From assembly GCA_024235855.1 (NCBI GenBank), contig JACKLN010000010.1, positions 111,002 through 175,001 of the forward strand: 64,000 nucleotides of DNA, read 5' to 3'. Shown in pieces: positions 17,110 through 26,165 of this stretch. The position numbers and the translations under genes are program-made. A model generated the notes under the pieces. That model did not search any database. It saw only the letters and a list, made by a program, of their open reading frames with translations, and was not told the origin of the DNA. The stretch's first letter is position 1. Each line of letters starts with the position of its first letter. The DNA is from Burkholderiaceae bacterium (lineage in GTDB: Bacteria; Pseudomonadota; Gammaproteobacteria; Burkholderiales; Burkholderiaceae_C).

Positions 17110-18902
17110 GATCCACCGTCGACTTCCTGTTGCACGACTGGCTGAAGGTCGAGTCGCTGTGTACGCGCGAACGTTTCGCCGACCACTCCCGCGAGACCTT
17201 CGACGCTGTGCTCGACACCTGCGAGCGCATCGCGCGCGAGAAGTACGCACCGTTCAACCGCCTGGTGGACACGCAGGAGCCGCATTTCGACGGCGAGAAG
17301 GTGATCCTGCCGCAGGCCACGCACGATGCCTGGGCCGCGTACGCCGAGTCGGGCATGCTGGCCGCCGCGCAGGACGCCGAGATCGGCGGCATGCAGTTGC
17401 CCTACGTGGTGGAGGCGGCGGCGAACGCCTTCTTCGCCAAGGCCAGCGTCAGCATCGGCGCTGGCATGCTGACCACCGGCAACGCCAATCTGCTGATGGC
17501 GCACGGCTCGCCCATGCAGCGCCAGGTGTTCGCGATGAACGAATTCGCCGGCCGCTGGTCGGGCACGATGTGCCTGAGCGAGCCGCAGGCCGGCTCCAGC
17601 CTGTCGGACGTGGCCACCAAGGCGCTGCCGGACGGCGCCGATTTCGAGGCCGATCCGCTGGGCCCGCGCTACCGCCTCTTCGGCAACAAGATGTGGATCT
17701 CGGCCGGCGAGCACGAGCTCACCGAGAACATCATCCACCTGGTGCTGGCCAAGATCCCGGATGCCGACGGCAAGCCAGTGCCGGGCACGCGCGGCATCTC
17801 GCTGTTCATCGTGCCCAAGAAGCTGGTGGACACCGAAGGCCGCCTGACCGGCGAGCGCAACGACGTGGCGCTGGCCGGCCTGAACCACAAGTGCGGCTGG
17901 CGCGGCACCACCAACACGCTGCTGAACTTCGGCGAAGGCAAGTTCAAGCCCGGTGGGCAGGCGGGCGCGGTGGGCTACCTCGTCGGCCAGCCGGGGCAGG
18001 GCCTGCGCGCCATGTTCCACATGATGAACGAGGCGCGCATCGGCGTCGGCCTGGCGGCCACGATGCTGGGCATGGCGGGATACGAGGCATCTCTCGACTA
18101 TGCGAAGCAGCGCCCGCAGGGCCGGCCCATCACCGGCGCCGGCAAGGACGCCACGCAGCCGCAGGTGCGCATCATCGAACACGCCGACGTCAAGCGCATG
18201 CTGCTGGCGCAGAAGGCCTATGCCGAAGGCGCGCTGGCGCTGGAGCTGTACTGCGCGCGTCTGGTCGACGAACAGCACACCGGGGCGGCCGCCGCCGCGG
18301 CCGAAGCCCGGCTGCTGCTGGAGGTGCTGACGCCGATTGCCAAGAGCTGGCCCAGCGAGTGGTGCCTGGAGGGCAACAGCCTGGCGATCCAGGTGCACGG
18401 CGGCTATGGCTACACGCGCGACTTCCCGGTGGAGCAGTACTGGCGCGACCAGCGCCTGAACATGATCCACGAGGGCACTCACGGCATCCAGGCGCTGGAC
18501 CTGTTGGGCCGCAAGGTGGTGATGGACGGTGGCGCCGGCCTGAAGCTGCTGGCCGGGCGCATGCAGGCGAGCATCACGCAGGCGGGGCAGGCGGACGGCC
18601 TGGCGGAACACGCCACCGCGCTGGCCGGCGCGCTGCAGCACCTGGGCGCAGCCACCAAGGCCGCCTGGGCCACCGGCGTGCCGGAAGAGGCGCTGGCCAA
18701 CGCCACGCCCTACCTGCAGGCCTTCGGACACGTGGTGCTGGCCTGGATCTGGCTGGACGTGGCCACGGCGGCGGCCGAGCCGGGGCGGCGCGCCGCGATG
18801 CGCTACTTCTTTGCCTACGAGCTGCCGAAGATCGACGCGTGGCTGGGCGTGGTGGCGGCCCGCGAGGACGTCTGCCGGACTATGGACGAGGCTTGGTTCT
18901 GA
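17106..18902 (+). CDS. Acyl-CoA dehydrogenase with C-terminal extension domain
   Basis: A 598-residue flavoprotein dehydrogenase. Acyl-CoA dehydrogenase N, middle (TMCLSEPQAGSSLSDVATKA) and C-terminal domains are followed by the extra domain (about 465-590) seen in the long 590-600-residue acyl-CoA dehydrogenases. The FAD/substrate region GNSLAIQVHGGYGYTRDFPVEQYWRD and the catalytic-loop IHEGTHGIQALDLLGR are intact. It introduces the 2,3 double bond in acyl-CoA, passing electrons to ETF. Starts at the ATG overlapping the preceding stop. It is the only intact acyl-CoA dehydrogenase of the cluster. Confidence 0.93.
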   Translation: MRSTVDFLLHDWLKVESLCTRERFADHSRETFDAVLDTCERIAREKYAPFNRLVDTQEPHFDGEKVILPQATHDAWAAYAESGMLAAAQDAEIGGMQLPYVVEAAANAFFAKASVSIGAGMLTTGNANLLMAHGSPMQRQVFAMNEFAGRWSGTMCLSEPQAGSSLSDVATKALPDGADFEADPLGPRYRLFGNKMWISAGEHELTENIIHLVLAKIPDADGKPVPGTRGISLFIVPKKLVDTEGRLTGERNDVALAGLNHKCGWRGTTNTLLNFGEGKFKPGGQAGAVGYLVGQPGQGLRAMFHMMNEARIGVGLAATMLGMAGYEASLDYAKQRPQGRPITGAGKDATQPQVRIIEHADVKRMLLAQKAYAEGALALELYCARLVDEQHTGAAAAAAEARLLLEVLTPIAKSWPSEWCLEGNSLAIQVHGGYGYTRDFPVEQYWRDQRLNMIHEGTHGIQALDLLGRKVVMDGGAGLKLLAGRMQASITQAGQADGLAEHATALAGALQHLGAATKAAWATGVPEEALANATPYLQAFGHVVLAWIWLDVATAAAEPGRRAAMRYFFAYELPKIDAWLGVVAAREDVCRTMDEAWF

Positions 18903-19093
18903 TGCGGCCCAAGGCCCTCCAGACCCTGGCCTGGGTGCTGATCTACAGCGGGCTGCTGCTGGCGGCGCTGGGGTGGTTCGTGCAGGACGGCGGTGCGGCC
19001 TGGGGCCACGCCGTGTGGATCGCCGGTCTGGCCGATGCGGCCGTCGGCGTGGTGTTGATCTGGTGGCGATCGAGAATCAAGGAGACCGACTGA
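18902..19093 (+). CDS. Small two-helix membrane protein
   Basis: A 63-residue protein whose ATG shares one base with the preceding stop codon and whose own stop shares one base with the next start. Two hydrophobic helices (about residues 7-26 and 36-54) are separated by a short loop DGGAAWGH, and the tail is basic. No family recognised. The tight one-base overlaps on both sides argue that it is a real translated gene; it might anchor a partner enzyme at the membrane, which is speculation. Confidence 0.7.
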   Translation: MRPKALQTLAWVLIYSGLLLAALGWFVQDGGAAWGHAVWIAGLADAAVGVVLIWWRSRIKETD

Positions 19094-19881
19094 TGAGCAC
19101 GCCGGTGCAGAAACTCTTCGACCTCACGGGCCGCACGGCCCTGGTCACGGGCGGATCACGCGGGCTGGGCCTGCAGATCGCCGAGGCGCTGGGCGAGGCC
19201 GGCGCCAAGATCCTGCTCACGTCCCGCAAGGCGGCCGACCTCGAGCACGCTGCCGCGGCGCTGCAGGACAAGGGCATCGACACACGCTGGGTGGCGGCCG
19301 ACGCCAGCGAGCCCGCGGGGGTGCAGAAGGTCGTCGAGGACGCGCTGCAGCGCCTCGGTCACGTGGACATCCTCGTCAACAACGCCGGCGCCACCTGGGG
19401 TGCGCCGGCCGAGGACCACCCGCTGGAGGCCTGGGACAAGGTGATGAACCTGAACGTGCGCAGCGTGTTCATGATGTCGCAGGCCATCGGCAAGGCCTGC
19501 ATGATCCCGCGGCGCTACGGGCGCATCGTCAACGTGGCCTCGATCGCCGGCCTGTCGGGCTCGTCGAAGATGCAGTACCTGGCCTATGGCACCAGCAAGG
19601 GCGCGGTGGTCAACTTCACGCGCACGCTGGCCGGCGAATGGGGCCGCCACGGCATCACCGTCAACGCGCTGGCGCCGGGTTTCTTCCCGAGCAAGATGAC
19701 GCGCGGCACGCTCGAGGCTGTCGGTGCCGACAAGCTCGCGGCCATGTCGCCGCTGGGCCGCATCGGCGACGACGACGACCTCAAGGGCGCGGCGCTGCTG
19801 TTCGCCAGCGCCGCCGGCAAGCACATCACCGGGCAGATCCTGGCGGTGGATGGCGGCGTCTCGGCCGTGCACGGCGAATGA
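19093..19881 (+). CDS. Short-chain dehydrogenase/reductase (3-oxoacyl reductase-like)
   Basis: A 262-residue SDR. The TGGSRGLGLQIAEAL cofactor motif is followed by NNAG, a catalytic Ser (VASIAGLSGS), and YGTSKGAVVNFTR (catalytic Tyr and Lys). The TGQILAVDGG C-terminal motif is typical of classical SDRs related to FabG and gluconate dehydrogenase. It probably interconverts a 3-hydroxy and 3-keto acyl intermediate; substrate is not determined by sequence. Operon member with a one-base overlap upstream. Confidence 0.93.
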   Translation: MSTPVQKLFDLTGRTALVTGGSRGLGLQIAEALGEAGAKILLTSRKAADLEHAAAALQDKGIDTRWVAADASEPAGVQKVVEDALQRLGHVDILVNNAGATWGAPAEDHPLEAWDKVMNLNVRSVFMMSQAIGKACMIPRRYGRIVNVASIAGLSGSSKMQYLAYGTSKGAVVNFTRTLAGEWGRHGITVNALAPGFFPSKMTRGTLEAVGADKLAAMSPLGRIGDDDDLKGAALLFASAAGKHITGQILAVDGGVSAVHGE

Positions 19882-19894
19882 GCCGGGCCAGCCG

Positions 19895-20338
19895 ATGAAG
19901 CGTGACTTTCCGCTGCGCATCCCGTTCGTCGAGCACCTGGGGCTGGAACTCTGGGGCTTCGGCGACGGCAAGGCTGAACTGCGCGTGGACCTGCAGGAAA
20001 GCCACCTCAACAGCTGGGAGGTGGCCCACGGCGGCGTGCTGATGACGCTGCTGGACGTGGCCATGGCGCATGCGGCGCGGGCCAGCAGCTCCAGCGACCC
20101 GATGACGGCGCCGGGCGTGGCCACCATCGAGATGAAGACCACCTTCATGCGCCCGGCCGAGGGCGAACTGCGCGCGCTCGGCCACCTGATGCACCGCACC
20201 AGCACGATGGCCTTCTGCGAAGGCCGCGTGCTCGACGGCCATGGCGAGCTCTGCGCGCACGCCACGGCCACCTTCAAGTACCTGCGTGCGCTGCCGTCGC
20301 GCGGCCGCACGCTCAAGAACCTCCAGGAGAAGACATGA
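19895..20338 (+). CDS. PaaI-type hotdog-fold acyl-CoA thioesterase
   Basis: A 147-residue protein of the PaaI/YdiI thioesterase family. The motif HLNSWEVAHGGVLMTLLDVAMAHAA holds the HGG active-site turn and the helix with the catalytic acid, here Asp. It hydrolyses acyl-CoA thioesters, perhaps to free CoA when intermediates accumulate. The ATG at 19895 lies 13 bases after the SDR stop; the stop overlaps the next start by 4 bases. Confidence 0.9.
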   Translation: MKRDFPLRIPFVEHLGLELWGFGDGKAELRVDLQESHLNSWEVAHGGVLMTLLDVAMAHAARASSSSDPMTAPGVATIEMKTTFMRPAEGELRALGHLMHRTSTMAFCEGRVLDGHGELCAHATATFKYLRALPSRGRTLKNLQEKT

Positions 20339-21354
20339 GCCTCGTCAACCAGCAGATCCAGCTCGTCTCGCGCCCCATGGGCGAGCCCACGCACGACAAC
20401 TTCAAGCTCGTGGAGGCGCCGGTGCCCGACTTGCAGGACGGCCAGGTGCTGGTCAAGCACCTGTGGCTGAGCCTGGACCCCTACATGCGCGGGCGCATGA
20501 ACGAGGGCAAGAGCTACGCCCAGCCGCAGCCGCTGAACGAGGTGATGATCGGCGGCACCGCCGGCGAGGTCGTGGCCTCCAGGCACCCCGACTACGCGCC
20601 CGGTGACCCCGTCGTCGGCATGGGCGGCTGGCAGCTGTACTCGGTGGTCGACGGCAACCAGCGCGGCGTGATGCGCAAGGTGGACACCACGCAGGTGCCG
20701 CTGTCGCACTACCTGGGCGCCGTGGGCATGCCGGGTGTGACGGCCTGGGTGGGCCTGAACCACATCATCGCGCCCAAGGCCGGCGAGACGATGGTGATCA
20801 GCGCCGCCACCGGTGCCGTGGGCTCGGCCTTCGGCGCCCTGGCCAAGGCGCGCGGCTGCCGTGCGGTGGGCATCGCCGGCGGCCCGGAGAAGTGCGCCTA
20901 CGCGGTGAACGAGCTCGGCTTCGACGCCTGCATCGACTACAAGGCGCACCCGGACCTCAAGAGCCTGTCCAAGGCGCTGAAGGACGCCTGCCCGGACGGC
21001 ATCGACGGCTACTTCGAGAACGTCGGCGGCATGATCATGGACGCCGTGATGCTGCGCATGAACGCCTTCGGCCGCATCGCCGTGTGCGGCATGATCGCCG
21101 GCTACAACGGCCAGCCGCTGCCGATGGCCAACCCGGCGCTGATCCTGGTCTCGCGCCTGAAGGTGCAGGGCTTCATCGTCAGCGAGCACATGGCGCTCTG
21201 GCCGGCCGCGCTGAAGGAACTGGGCACGCTGGTGGGCACCGGCAAGCTGCGCCCGCGCGAGAGCGTCGCCGAGGGCCTGGCCGCGGCCCCGGAGGCCTTC
21301 TTCGGCCTGCTCAAGGGCCGCAACTTCGGCAAGCAGCTGGTCAAGCTGGCCTGA
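20335..21354 (+). CDS. NADP-dependent oxidoreductase, MDR superfamily (CurA / leukotriene B4 dehydrogenase-like)
   Basis: A 339-residue zinc-free medium-chain reductase. The N-terminal LWLSLDPYMRGRMNE motif and the cofactor motif ISAATGAVGSAFGALAKARGCRAVGIAGG are typical, as is the YFENVGGMIMDAVMLRMN stretch. Members reduce the double bond of enones or 2-enoyl compounds with NADPH. In this operon it could serve unsaturated acyl chains, which is inference. Start overlaps the thioesterase stop. Confidence 0.92.
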   Translation: MSLVNQQIQLVSRPMGEPTHDNFKLVEAPVPDLQDGQVLVKHLWLSLDPYMRGRMNEGKSYAQPQPLNEVMIGGTAGEVVASRHPDYAPGDPVVGMGGWQLYSVVDGNQRGVMRKVDTTQVPLSHYLGAVGMPGVTAWVGLNHIIAPKAGETMVISAATGAVGSAFGALAKARGCRAVGIAGGPEKCAYAVNELGFDACIDYKAHPDLKSLSKALKDACPDGIDGYFENVGGMIMDAVMLRMNAFGRIAVCGMIAGYNGQPLPMANPALILVSRLKVQGFIVSEHMALWPAALKELGTLVGTGKLRPRESVAEGLAAAPEAFFGLLKGRNFGKQLVKLA

Positions 21355-21364
21355 CCGGGCCGCG

Positions 21365-21802
21365 ATGGACTGGACCTGGTCGCGCTTCGCCGGCCTGAGC
21401 CTGGACGACCTGTACGACGCGCTGGCGCTGCGCTGCCGCGTCTTCATCCTGGAGCAGGGGCCGTACCAGGACCCGGACGGGCTGGACCGCGTGTCCTGGC
21501 ATCTGCTGGGTCGCGACGATGCGGGGCGCCTGCAGGCCTACCTGCGCGTCGTCGATCCGGGGTGCAAGTTTGCCGAGCCGTCCATGGGCCGCGTGATCAC
21601 GGCGCCGGAGGTGCGCGGCACCGGCCTGGGGCGTACCCTCGTGGCCGAAGGGCTGGCGCGCAGCGACGCTGCCTGGCCCGGCCGTGGCCACCGCATCAGC
21701 GCCCAGGCCCATCTGCAGCGCTTCTACGGCGGCTTCGGTTTCACCACCGTGGGCGAGCCCTACGCCGAGGACGATATTCCGCACGTGGAGATGCTGCGAT
21801 GA
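21365..21802 (+). CDS. GNAT family N-acetyltransferase, ElaA-like
   Basis: A 145-residue acetyltransferase. LYDALALRCRVFILEQGPYQDPDGLDRVSWHLLG is the ElaA-type N-terminal region; the acetyl-CoA loop is VRGTGLGRTLVAEG, and AQAHLQRFYGGFGF is the conserved C-terminal stretch. It transfers an acetyl group to an unknown acceptor in the cytoplasm. Its stop overlaps the next ATG by 4 bases, so it shares the transcript with the acyl-CoA genes. Confidence 0.88.
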   Translation: MDWTWSRFAGLSLDDLYDALALRCRVFILEQGPYQDPDGLDRVSWHLLGRDDAGRLQAYLRVVDPGCKFAEPSMGRVITAPEVRGTGLGRTLVAEGLARSDAAWPGRGHRISAQAHLQRFYGGFGFTTVGEPYAEDDIPHVEMLR

Positions 21803-23468
21803 ACGCCACACACGAGGTCTTCAACCAGGCCGAGCCCTTGGCCGACGTGAACCTGTTCAGCGGCAACCGGGCCCTTCAGGACGCGCTGGCCCACCACCAC
21901 CCGGGCTACGACCGCGCCCGGTTCGTGGCGCTGGGGGCCGAAGCCGGTTCGGCCGAGATGCAGGTGCATGCGCGGCTGGCCAACACCCACGGGCCGGTGC
22001 TCCACGCCCACGACCTGCGCGGCCACCGCGTCGACCAGGTGGAGTTCCACCCCAGCTACCACGCGCTGATGACCAGTGCACTGCGCCACGGCCTGCACGG
22101 CACACCCTGGACGCAGGGGCCCGGCGGCCACATCGAACGTGCTGCCGCCTTCATGCTCTTCACCGAGCTGGAACCGTCGGTGCTGTGCCCGGTGTCGATG
22201 ACCTACGCCGTGGCGCCGGCGCTGCGCCCGAACGCCGCGCTGAGCCGTGACTGGGGCCCGGGCCTGGCCGCCACCGCCTACGACGCCGGTTTCCGGCCCT
22301 TCAGCGCCAAGACCGCGCTGACCATGGGCATGGGCATGACCGAGAAGCAGGGCGGCTCCGACGTGCGCGCCAACACGACGCGGGCCGTCTTCGACGGCGA
22401 GGGTCCCTGGGGCCGGCGTTACCGGCTCACGGGCCACAAGTGGTTCATGTCGGCGCCGATGTGCGATGCCTTCCTGGTGCTGGCGCAGGCCGAAGGCGGC
22501 CTGAGCTGCTTCTTCCTGCCGCGCTTCACGCGTGACGGCCGTGTGAACGCCATCCATGTCCAGCGCCTGAAGCACAAGCTGGGCAACCAGGCCAACGCCA
22601 GCAGCGAGGTCGAGTTCCAGGACGCCGAGGCCTGGCTGGTGGGCGACGAAGGCCGCGGCGTGCCGCAGATCCTGGCGATGGGCACGCTCACGCGGCTGGA
22701 CTGCGCGCTGGGCACCGCGGGTCTGATGCGCCAGGCGCTGTCGATCGCGCTGCACCACTGCGCGCAACGCCAGGCCTTCGGCCGCCGGCTGATCGACCAG
22801 CCGGCGATGACGGCCGTGCTGGCGGACCTGGCGCTGGAAAGCGAAGCCGCCACCGCGCTGGCCCTGCGCCTGGCGCGGGCGGTGGACCGCACCGAGCACG
22901 GCCAGGACCCCGACGGGTTCGAGGCGGTGATGCGCCGCGTGCTGACGCCGGTGGCCAAGTTCTGGATCTGCAAGCGCGGCAGCGCCTTCGGCCAGGAGGC
23001 CATGGAGTGCCTGGGCGGCAACGGCTACGTCGAGGGCGGTGGCGAGGGCGTGATGGCCCGCATCTACCGCGAGATGCCGCTGAACTCCATCTGGGAAGGC
23101 GCCGGCAACATCATGGCGCTGGACCTGCTGCGCGCGCTGCGCAGCGGCCCCGTGAAGGACGCGGTGATGCACGAGACCGCCGCCGCGCGCCGTGCCCATT
23201 CCGCCGTGGAGCGCCGTGCGCGATGGGTCGCCGAGGCGCTGGACGGCGCGGCCGACGAAGCCGGCGCCCGCCGCCTGGCGCGCGACACCGCGCGCTGCTG
23301 CAGGCGGCCCAGCTGCACGCCCACGCACCGACCGAGGTGTTCGACAGTTTCTGCACCGCCCGCCTGGACCAGGCCAGCGACGCGTTCGGGCTGCTGCCCG
23401 GCACGCTGCCGCTGGATGCCCTGGTGGCGCGGGCCATGCCAACCCCTGAGGAGAGCTTTGATGAGTGA
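21799..23468 (+). pseudogene. Acyl-CoA dehydrogenase, AidB/isovaleryl type, with a single-base frameshift
   Basis: An AidB-type acyl-CoA dehydrogenase of about 556 residues if one base is restored. The first 497 or so codons read normally, with MGMTEKQGGSDVRANTT (FAD/substrate region), CLGGNGYVEGGGEG and NSIWEGAGNIMALDLLRAL (AidB-like signatures). Near 23290-23296 (GCGCGCTGCTG) the frame is lost by one base: downstream, sensible sequence (LLQAAQLHAHAPTEVFDSF) continues in the next frame to the stop at 23468, which overlaps the following SDR start as expected for this operon. As written, the first frame reads on into the SDR gene, giving a false 860-residue fusion. Likely a missing C in the sequence; a true mutation is possible. 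Confidence 0.85.
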
Positions 23469-24390
23469 ATGGCAAGGACGAGTGGCCGTGATCACCGGCG
23501 CGGCGTCGGGCTTCGGCCTGGAGGCCAGCCGCATCGCGGCACGCGCCGGCATGAAGGTCGTGATGGCCGACGTGCAGGCCGATGCGCTGGAACTGTCGGC
23601 GCACGACGTGCTGGCGCTGGGCGCCGGGCAGGGCGCCGAGGTGCTGCCGTTCCGGCTGGACGTGTCCAAGGCGGCCGAGGTCGAGGCCCTGGCCGCTGCC
23701 ACGCGCGAGCGCTTCGGCGTGCCGCATTTCGTGTTCAACAACGCCGGCGTGGGCGCCGGCGGCCTGGTCTGGGAGCACAGCGCCGCCGACTGGGATTGGG
23801 TGCTGGGCGTCAACCTGCTGGGTGTGGCGCATGGCGTGCGCGTGTTCACGCCGATGATGCTGGCGGCCGCTGCGGCCGACCCGGGCTTCCGCGGCCACAT
23901 CGTCAACACCGCGTCGATGGCCGGCCTGCTGACGCCACCGAACATGGGCGTCTACAACGTCAGCAAGGCGGCGGTGGTGTCGATGACGGAGACGCTGTAC
24001 CACGACCTGTCGCTGGTCAGCACCCAGGTCCGCGCCCACCTGCTGTGTCCGTACTTCGTGCCCACCGGCATCCACCGCAGCGAGCGGAACCGGCCCGGCG
24101 GTGCCAGCGAGCCCGTCACGCGCAGCCAGCAGATCGCCGCGGCGATGAGCGAGAAGGCCGTCACCAGTGGCAAGGTGACGGCGGCGCAGACCGCGCAACT
24201 GGTCTTCGACGCCATGGACGCCGACCGCTTCTACGTCTACACCCACCCGCAGGCGCTGGGCGGCGTGCGCACGCGCATGGAGGACCAGGTCCTGCAGCGC
24301 AACCCGACCGATCCGTTCCACGAGCGGCCGGAAATCGGCGCCCGCCTGCGGGCGCAGCTGGCGCAGATGCCGGGTGACGGTCAGGACTGA
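23461..24390 (+). CDS. Short-chain dehydrogenase/reductase
   Basis: A 309-residue SDR with ITGAASGFGLEASRIAA (cofactor loop), FNNAGVGAGG, NTASMAGLLTPP (catalytic Ser) and YNVSKAAVVSMTE (Tyr, Lys). A longer C-terminal part (about residues 190-309) covers a flexible substrate lid. Preceded by RBS GAGGAG (23448-23453). ATG at 23461 overlaps the corrected end of the acyl-CoA dehydrogenase. It is the last gene of the acyl-CoA cluster; product specificity is unknown. Confidence 0.93.
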   Translation: MSEWQGRVAVITGAASGFGLEASRIAARAGMKVVMADVQADALELSAHDVLALGAGQGAEVLPFRLDVSKAAEVEALAAATRERFGVPHFVFNNAGVGAGGLVWEHSAADWDWVLGVNLLGVAHGVRVFTPMMLAAAAADPGFRGHIVNTASMAGLLTPPNMGVYNVSKAAVVSMTETLYHDLSLVSTQVRAHLLCPYFVPTGIHRSERNRPGGASEPVTRSQQIAAAMSEKAVTSGKVTAAQTAQLVFDAMDADRFYVYTHPQALGGVRTRMEDQVLQRNPTDPFHERPEIGARLRAQLAQMPGDGQD

Positions 24391-24444
24391 CAAGGCCCCT
24401 TGCGAACGCTGGCGGGCTGCACATGAGCCGAACCCCGATTGCAT

Positions 24445-24460
24445 ACATTTGAACAAATGT
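24445..24460. promoter_or_regulatory. Palindromic operator-like site
   Basis: ACATTTGAACAAATGT: two perfect 7-base arms around a central AA, in an AT-rich patch (24435-24467) that stands out from its GC-rich surroundings and lies 60 bases upstream of the membrane protein ATG. It overlaps possible promoter elements (TTGCAT at 24439, TAAAAT at 24460). TetR- or MarR-type repressor binding is the likely explanation; no regulator is adjacent. Confidence 0.5.
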
Positions 24461-24519
24461 AAAATCCGTGCCTTCATTCACTGAAGGTGACCGGGCGCCG
24501 CCCGGAGAAGGGCACGGAC

Positions 24520-25999
24520 ATGGACTTCGCGAGCTTCTGGTCGACGCTGCAGGGTCAGTTGGGCCACCACCTGCCGCGCATCGTGGGCGCCCTGGCGGTG
24601 TTCGCGCTTGGGTGGGTCATTGCCGTGGCGGCGCGCGCTGCAGTGCTGCGCCTGCTGGCGCTGGCCCGTCTGGACACCCGCATCGCCGAAAGCACCGGGG
24701 TGACGGTGCAGTCGGAGCGGGGCCTGGGCGTGGCCGTGTTCTGGCTGGTGCTGCTGGTCACGCTGATCGCGGTGCTCAACGTGCTGGACCTGGCCAGCGT
24801 GTCGGCGCCCATTGCCGCGATGATGGGCGACATCGTCGGCTACCTCCCGTATGCCCTGGGCGGTGCCGTGCTGACCCTGGTGGCCTGGCTGGTGGCGTCG
24901 CTGCTGCGCACGCTGGTCGTGCGGGCGCTGGCGGCCACGACGATCGACGACTCGCTGCAGCGCCACGCGGGCATGAAGCCCAGCGGTCCGGCGGCCGGCA
25001 ACGTGGTGTTCTGGCTGACGCTGCTGCTGTTCCTGCCGTCCGTGCTGTCGGCCTTCCGTCTGACGGGCACGCTGGCGCCGGTGGAGCAGATGCTGGTGAT
25101 GGCACTGGGCTGGCTGCCCAATGCCCTCGGCGCCGCCGTGATCGCCGGTGTGGGCTACCTGGTGGCGAGGGTCCTGCGCGGCCTGGTCAGCAATCTGCTG
25201 GGGGCAGCCGGCATCGACCGGATCGGTGAACGCGCCGGCCTGGACGATGCGGTCAAGCTGTCGCGGCTGGCGGGCACGCTGGTGTTCCTGTTCGTGCTGG
25301 TGCCGTCGCTGATCGCGGCGCTGGACGCGCTGAAGATCGAGGCCATCTCCGCGCCGGCGACGGCCATGCTGTCGCAGATGCTGGCGGCGGTGCCCCACAT
25401 CCTGGCCGCGGTGGTCATCGTGCTGCTGACCTGGGCGGTGGCTCGCTTCGTGGCCGCGCTGATCGCGCGCCTGCTGGAGAACGCGGGCGCCGATGCGCTG
25501 CCGGCGCGCATCGGGCTCGAGGCGGTACTGTCCGGGCCGACGCGGCCGTCGACGCTGGCCCGTGGCGCGATCATGTTCTTCGCCATGCTGTTTGCCGTGG
25601 CGGAGGCCGCGGGGCAGCTCGGCTTCGGACAGCTGCGCGAGCTGACCACCGCGTTCATCCGCTTTGCCGGAGACATCCTGCTCGGTGGCGTGATCTTCGC
25701 GGTCGGCTTCTGGTTGGCCAATCTGGCCTACGCGGCGATCGATCGCGCCAGTGGTGCCGGCACCCGTGGGCTGGCACCGGTGGCGCGCGTGGCCATCCTG
25801 GGCATCGTGCTGGCGATGGGGCTGCGTGCCATGGGCGTGGCCAACGAGATCGTCGTGCTCGCCTTTCGGCCTGGCGCTTGGTGCCGTTGCCGTGGCGGTG
25901 GCGCTGTCGTTCGGCCTGGGCGGGCGGGAAGCTGCCGGACAACTGGCCGGCGACTGGCTGCGGCGCTGGCGTGAACGCACGTCGCGCGGGTCGGACTGA
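24520..25999 (+). pseudogene. MscS-related membrane protein (TM-helix repeat / CmpX-like) with a C-terminal frameshift
   Basis: A polytopic membrane protein of about 492 residues if one base is removed. It contains repeated hydrophobic units of the conserved TM-helix type (for example LPRIVGALAVFALGWVIAVA, LPNALGAAVIAGVGYLVARV, VPHILAAVVIVLLTWAVARF), each starting with a Pro and a Gly-rich helix, as in CmpX-type mechanosensitive-channel relatives. No MscS beta domain is present. At 25864-25867 (CTTTCGG) one extra T shifts the frame: the continuation GLALGAVAVAVALSFGLGG, with the conserved C-terminal helix and GREAAG, lies in the next frame to 25999. As written the protein ends wrongly at 25974. 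RBS GGAG is 12 bases before the ATG. Confidence 0.8.
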
Positions 26000-26058
26000 G
26001 CATCCGTCAACCTCATCGCGTCGTGGCCAACGATCCGCGTCGGGTGCGGACGTCAGTC

Positions 26059-26086
26059 GATCATTTCGATCCTAGCGTGATCATTT
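26059..26086 (+). repeat. Two GATCATTT direct repeats 20 bp apart
   Basis: GATCATTT occurs at 26059-26066 and 26079-26086, two helical turns apart, in the AT-rich gap before the small gene at 26166. The spacing puts both on the same face of the helix, as for a dimeric activator or repressor. Confidence 0.35.
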
Positions 26087-26165
26087 GTTTGTTTTGCACT
26101 GAAGTGGTGCTCAGTTCGCATCGTCCATCGCCGATGATGCGGTGGTCATCAGACTACACACCACG

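Noticed and set aside
21562..24390. Apparent 860-940-residue acyl-CoA dehydrogenase-SDR fusion protein
   Set aside because: The join region (23295-23460) has no dehydrogenase-like sequence in that frame; the proper continuation is in the next frame, so it is a frameshift artefact.
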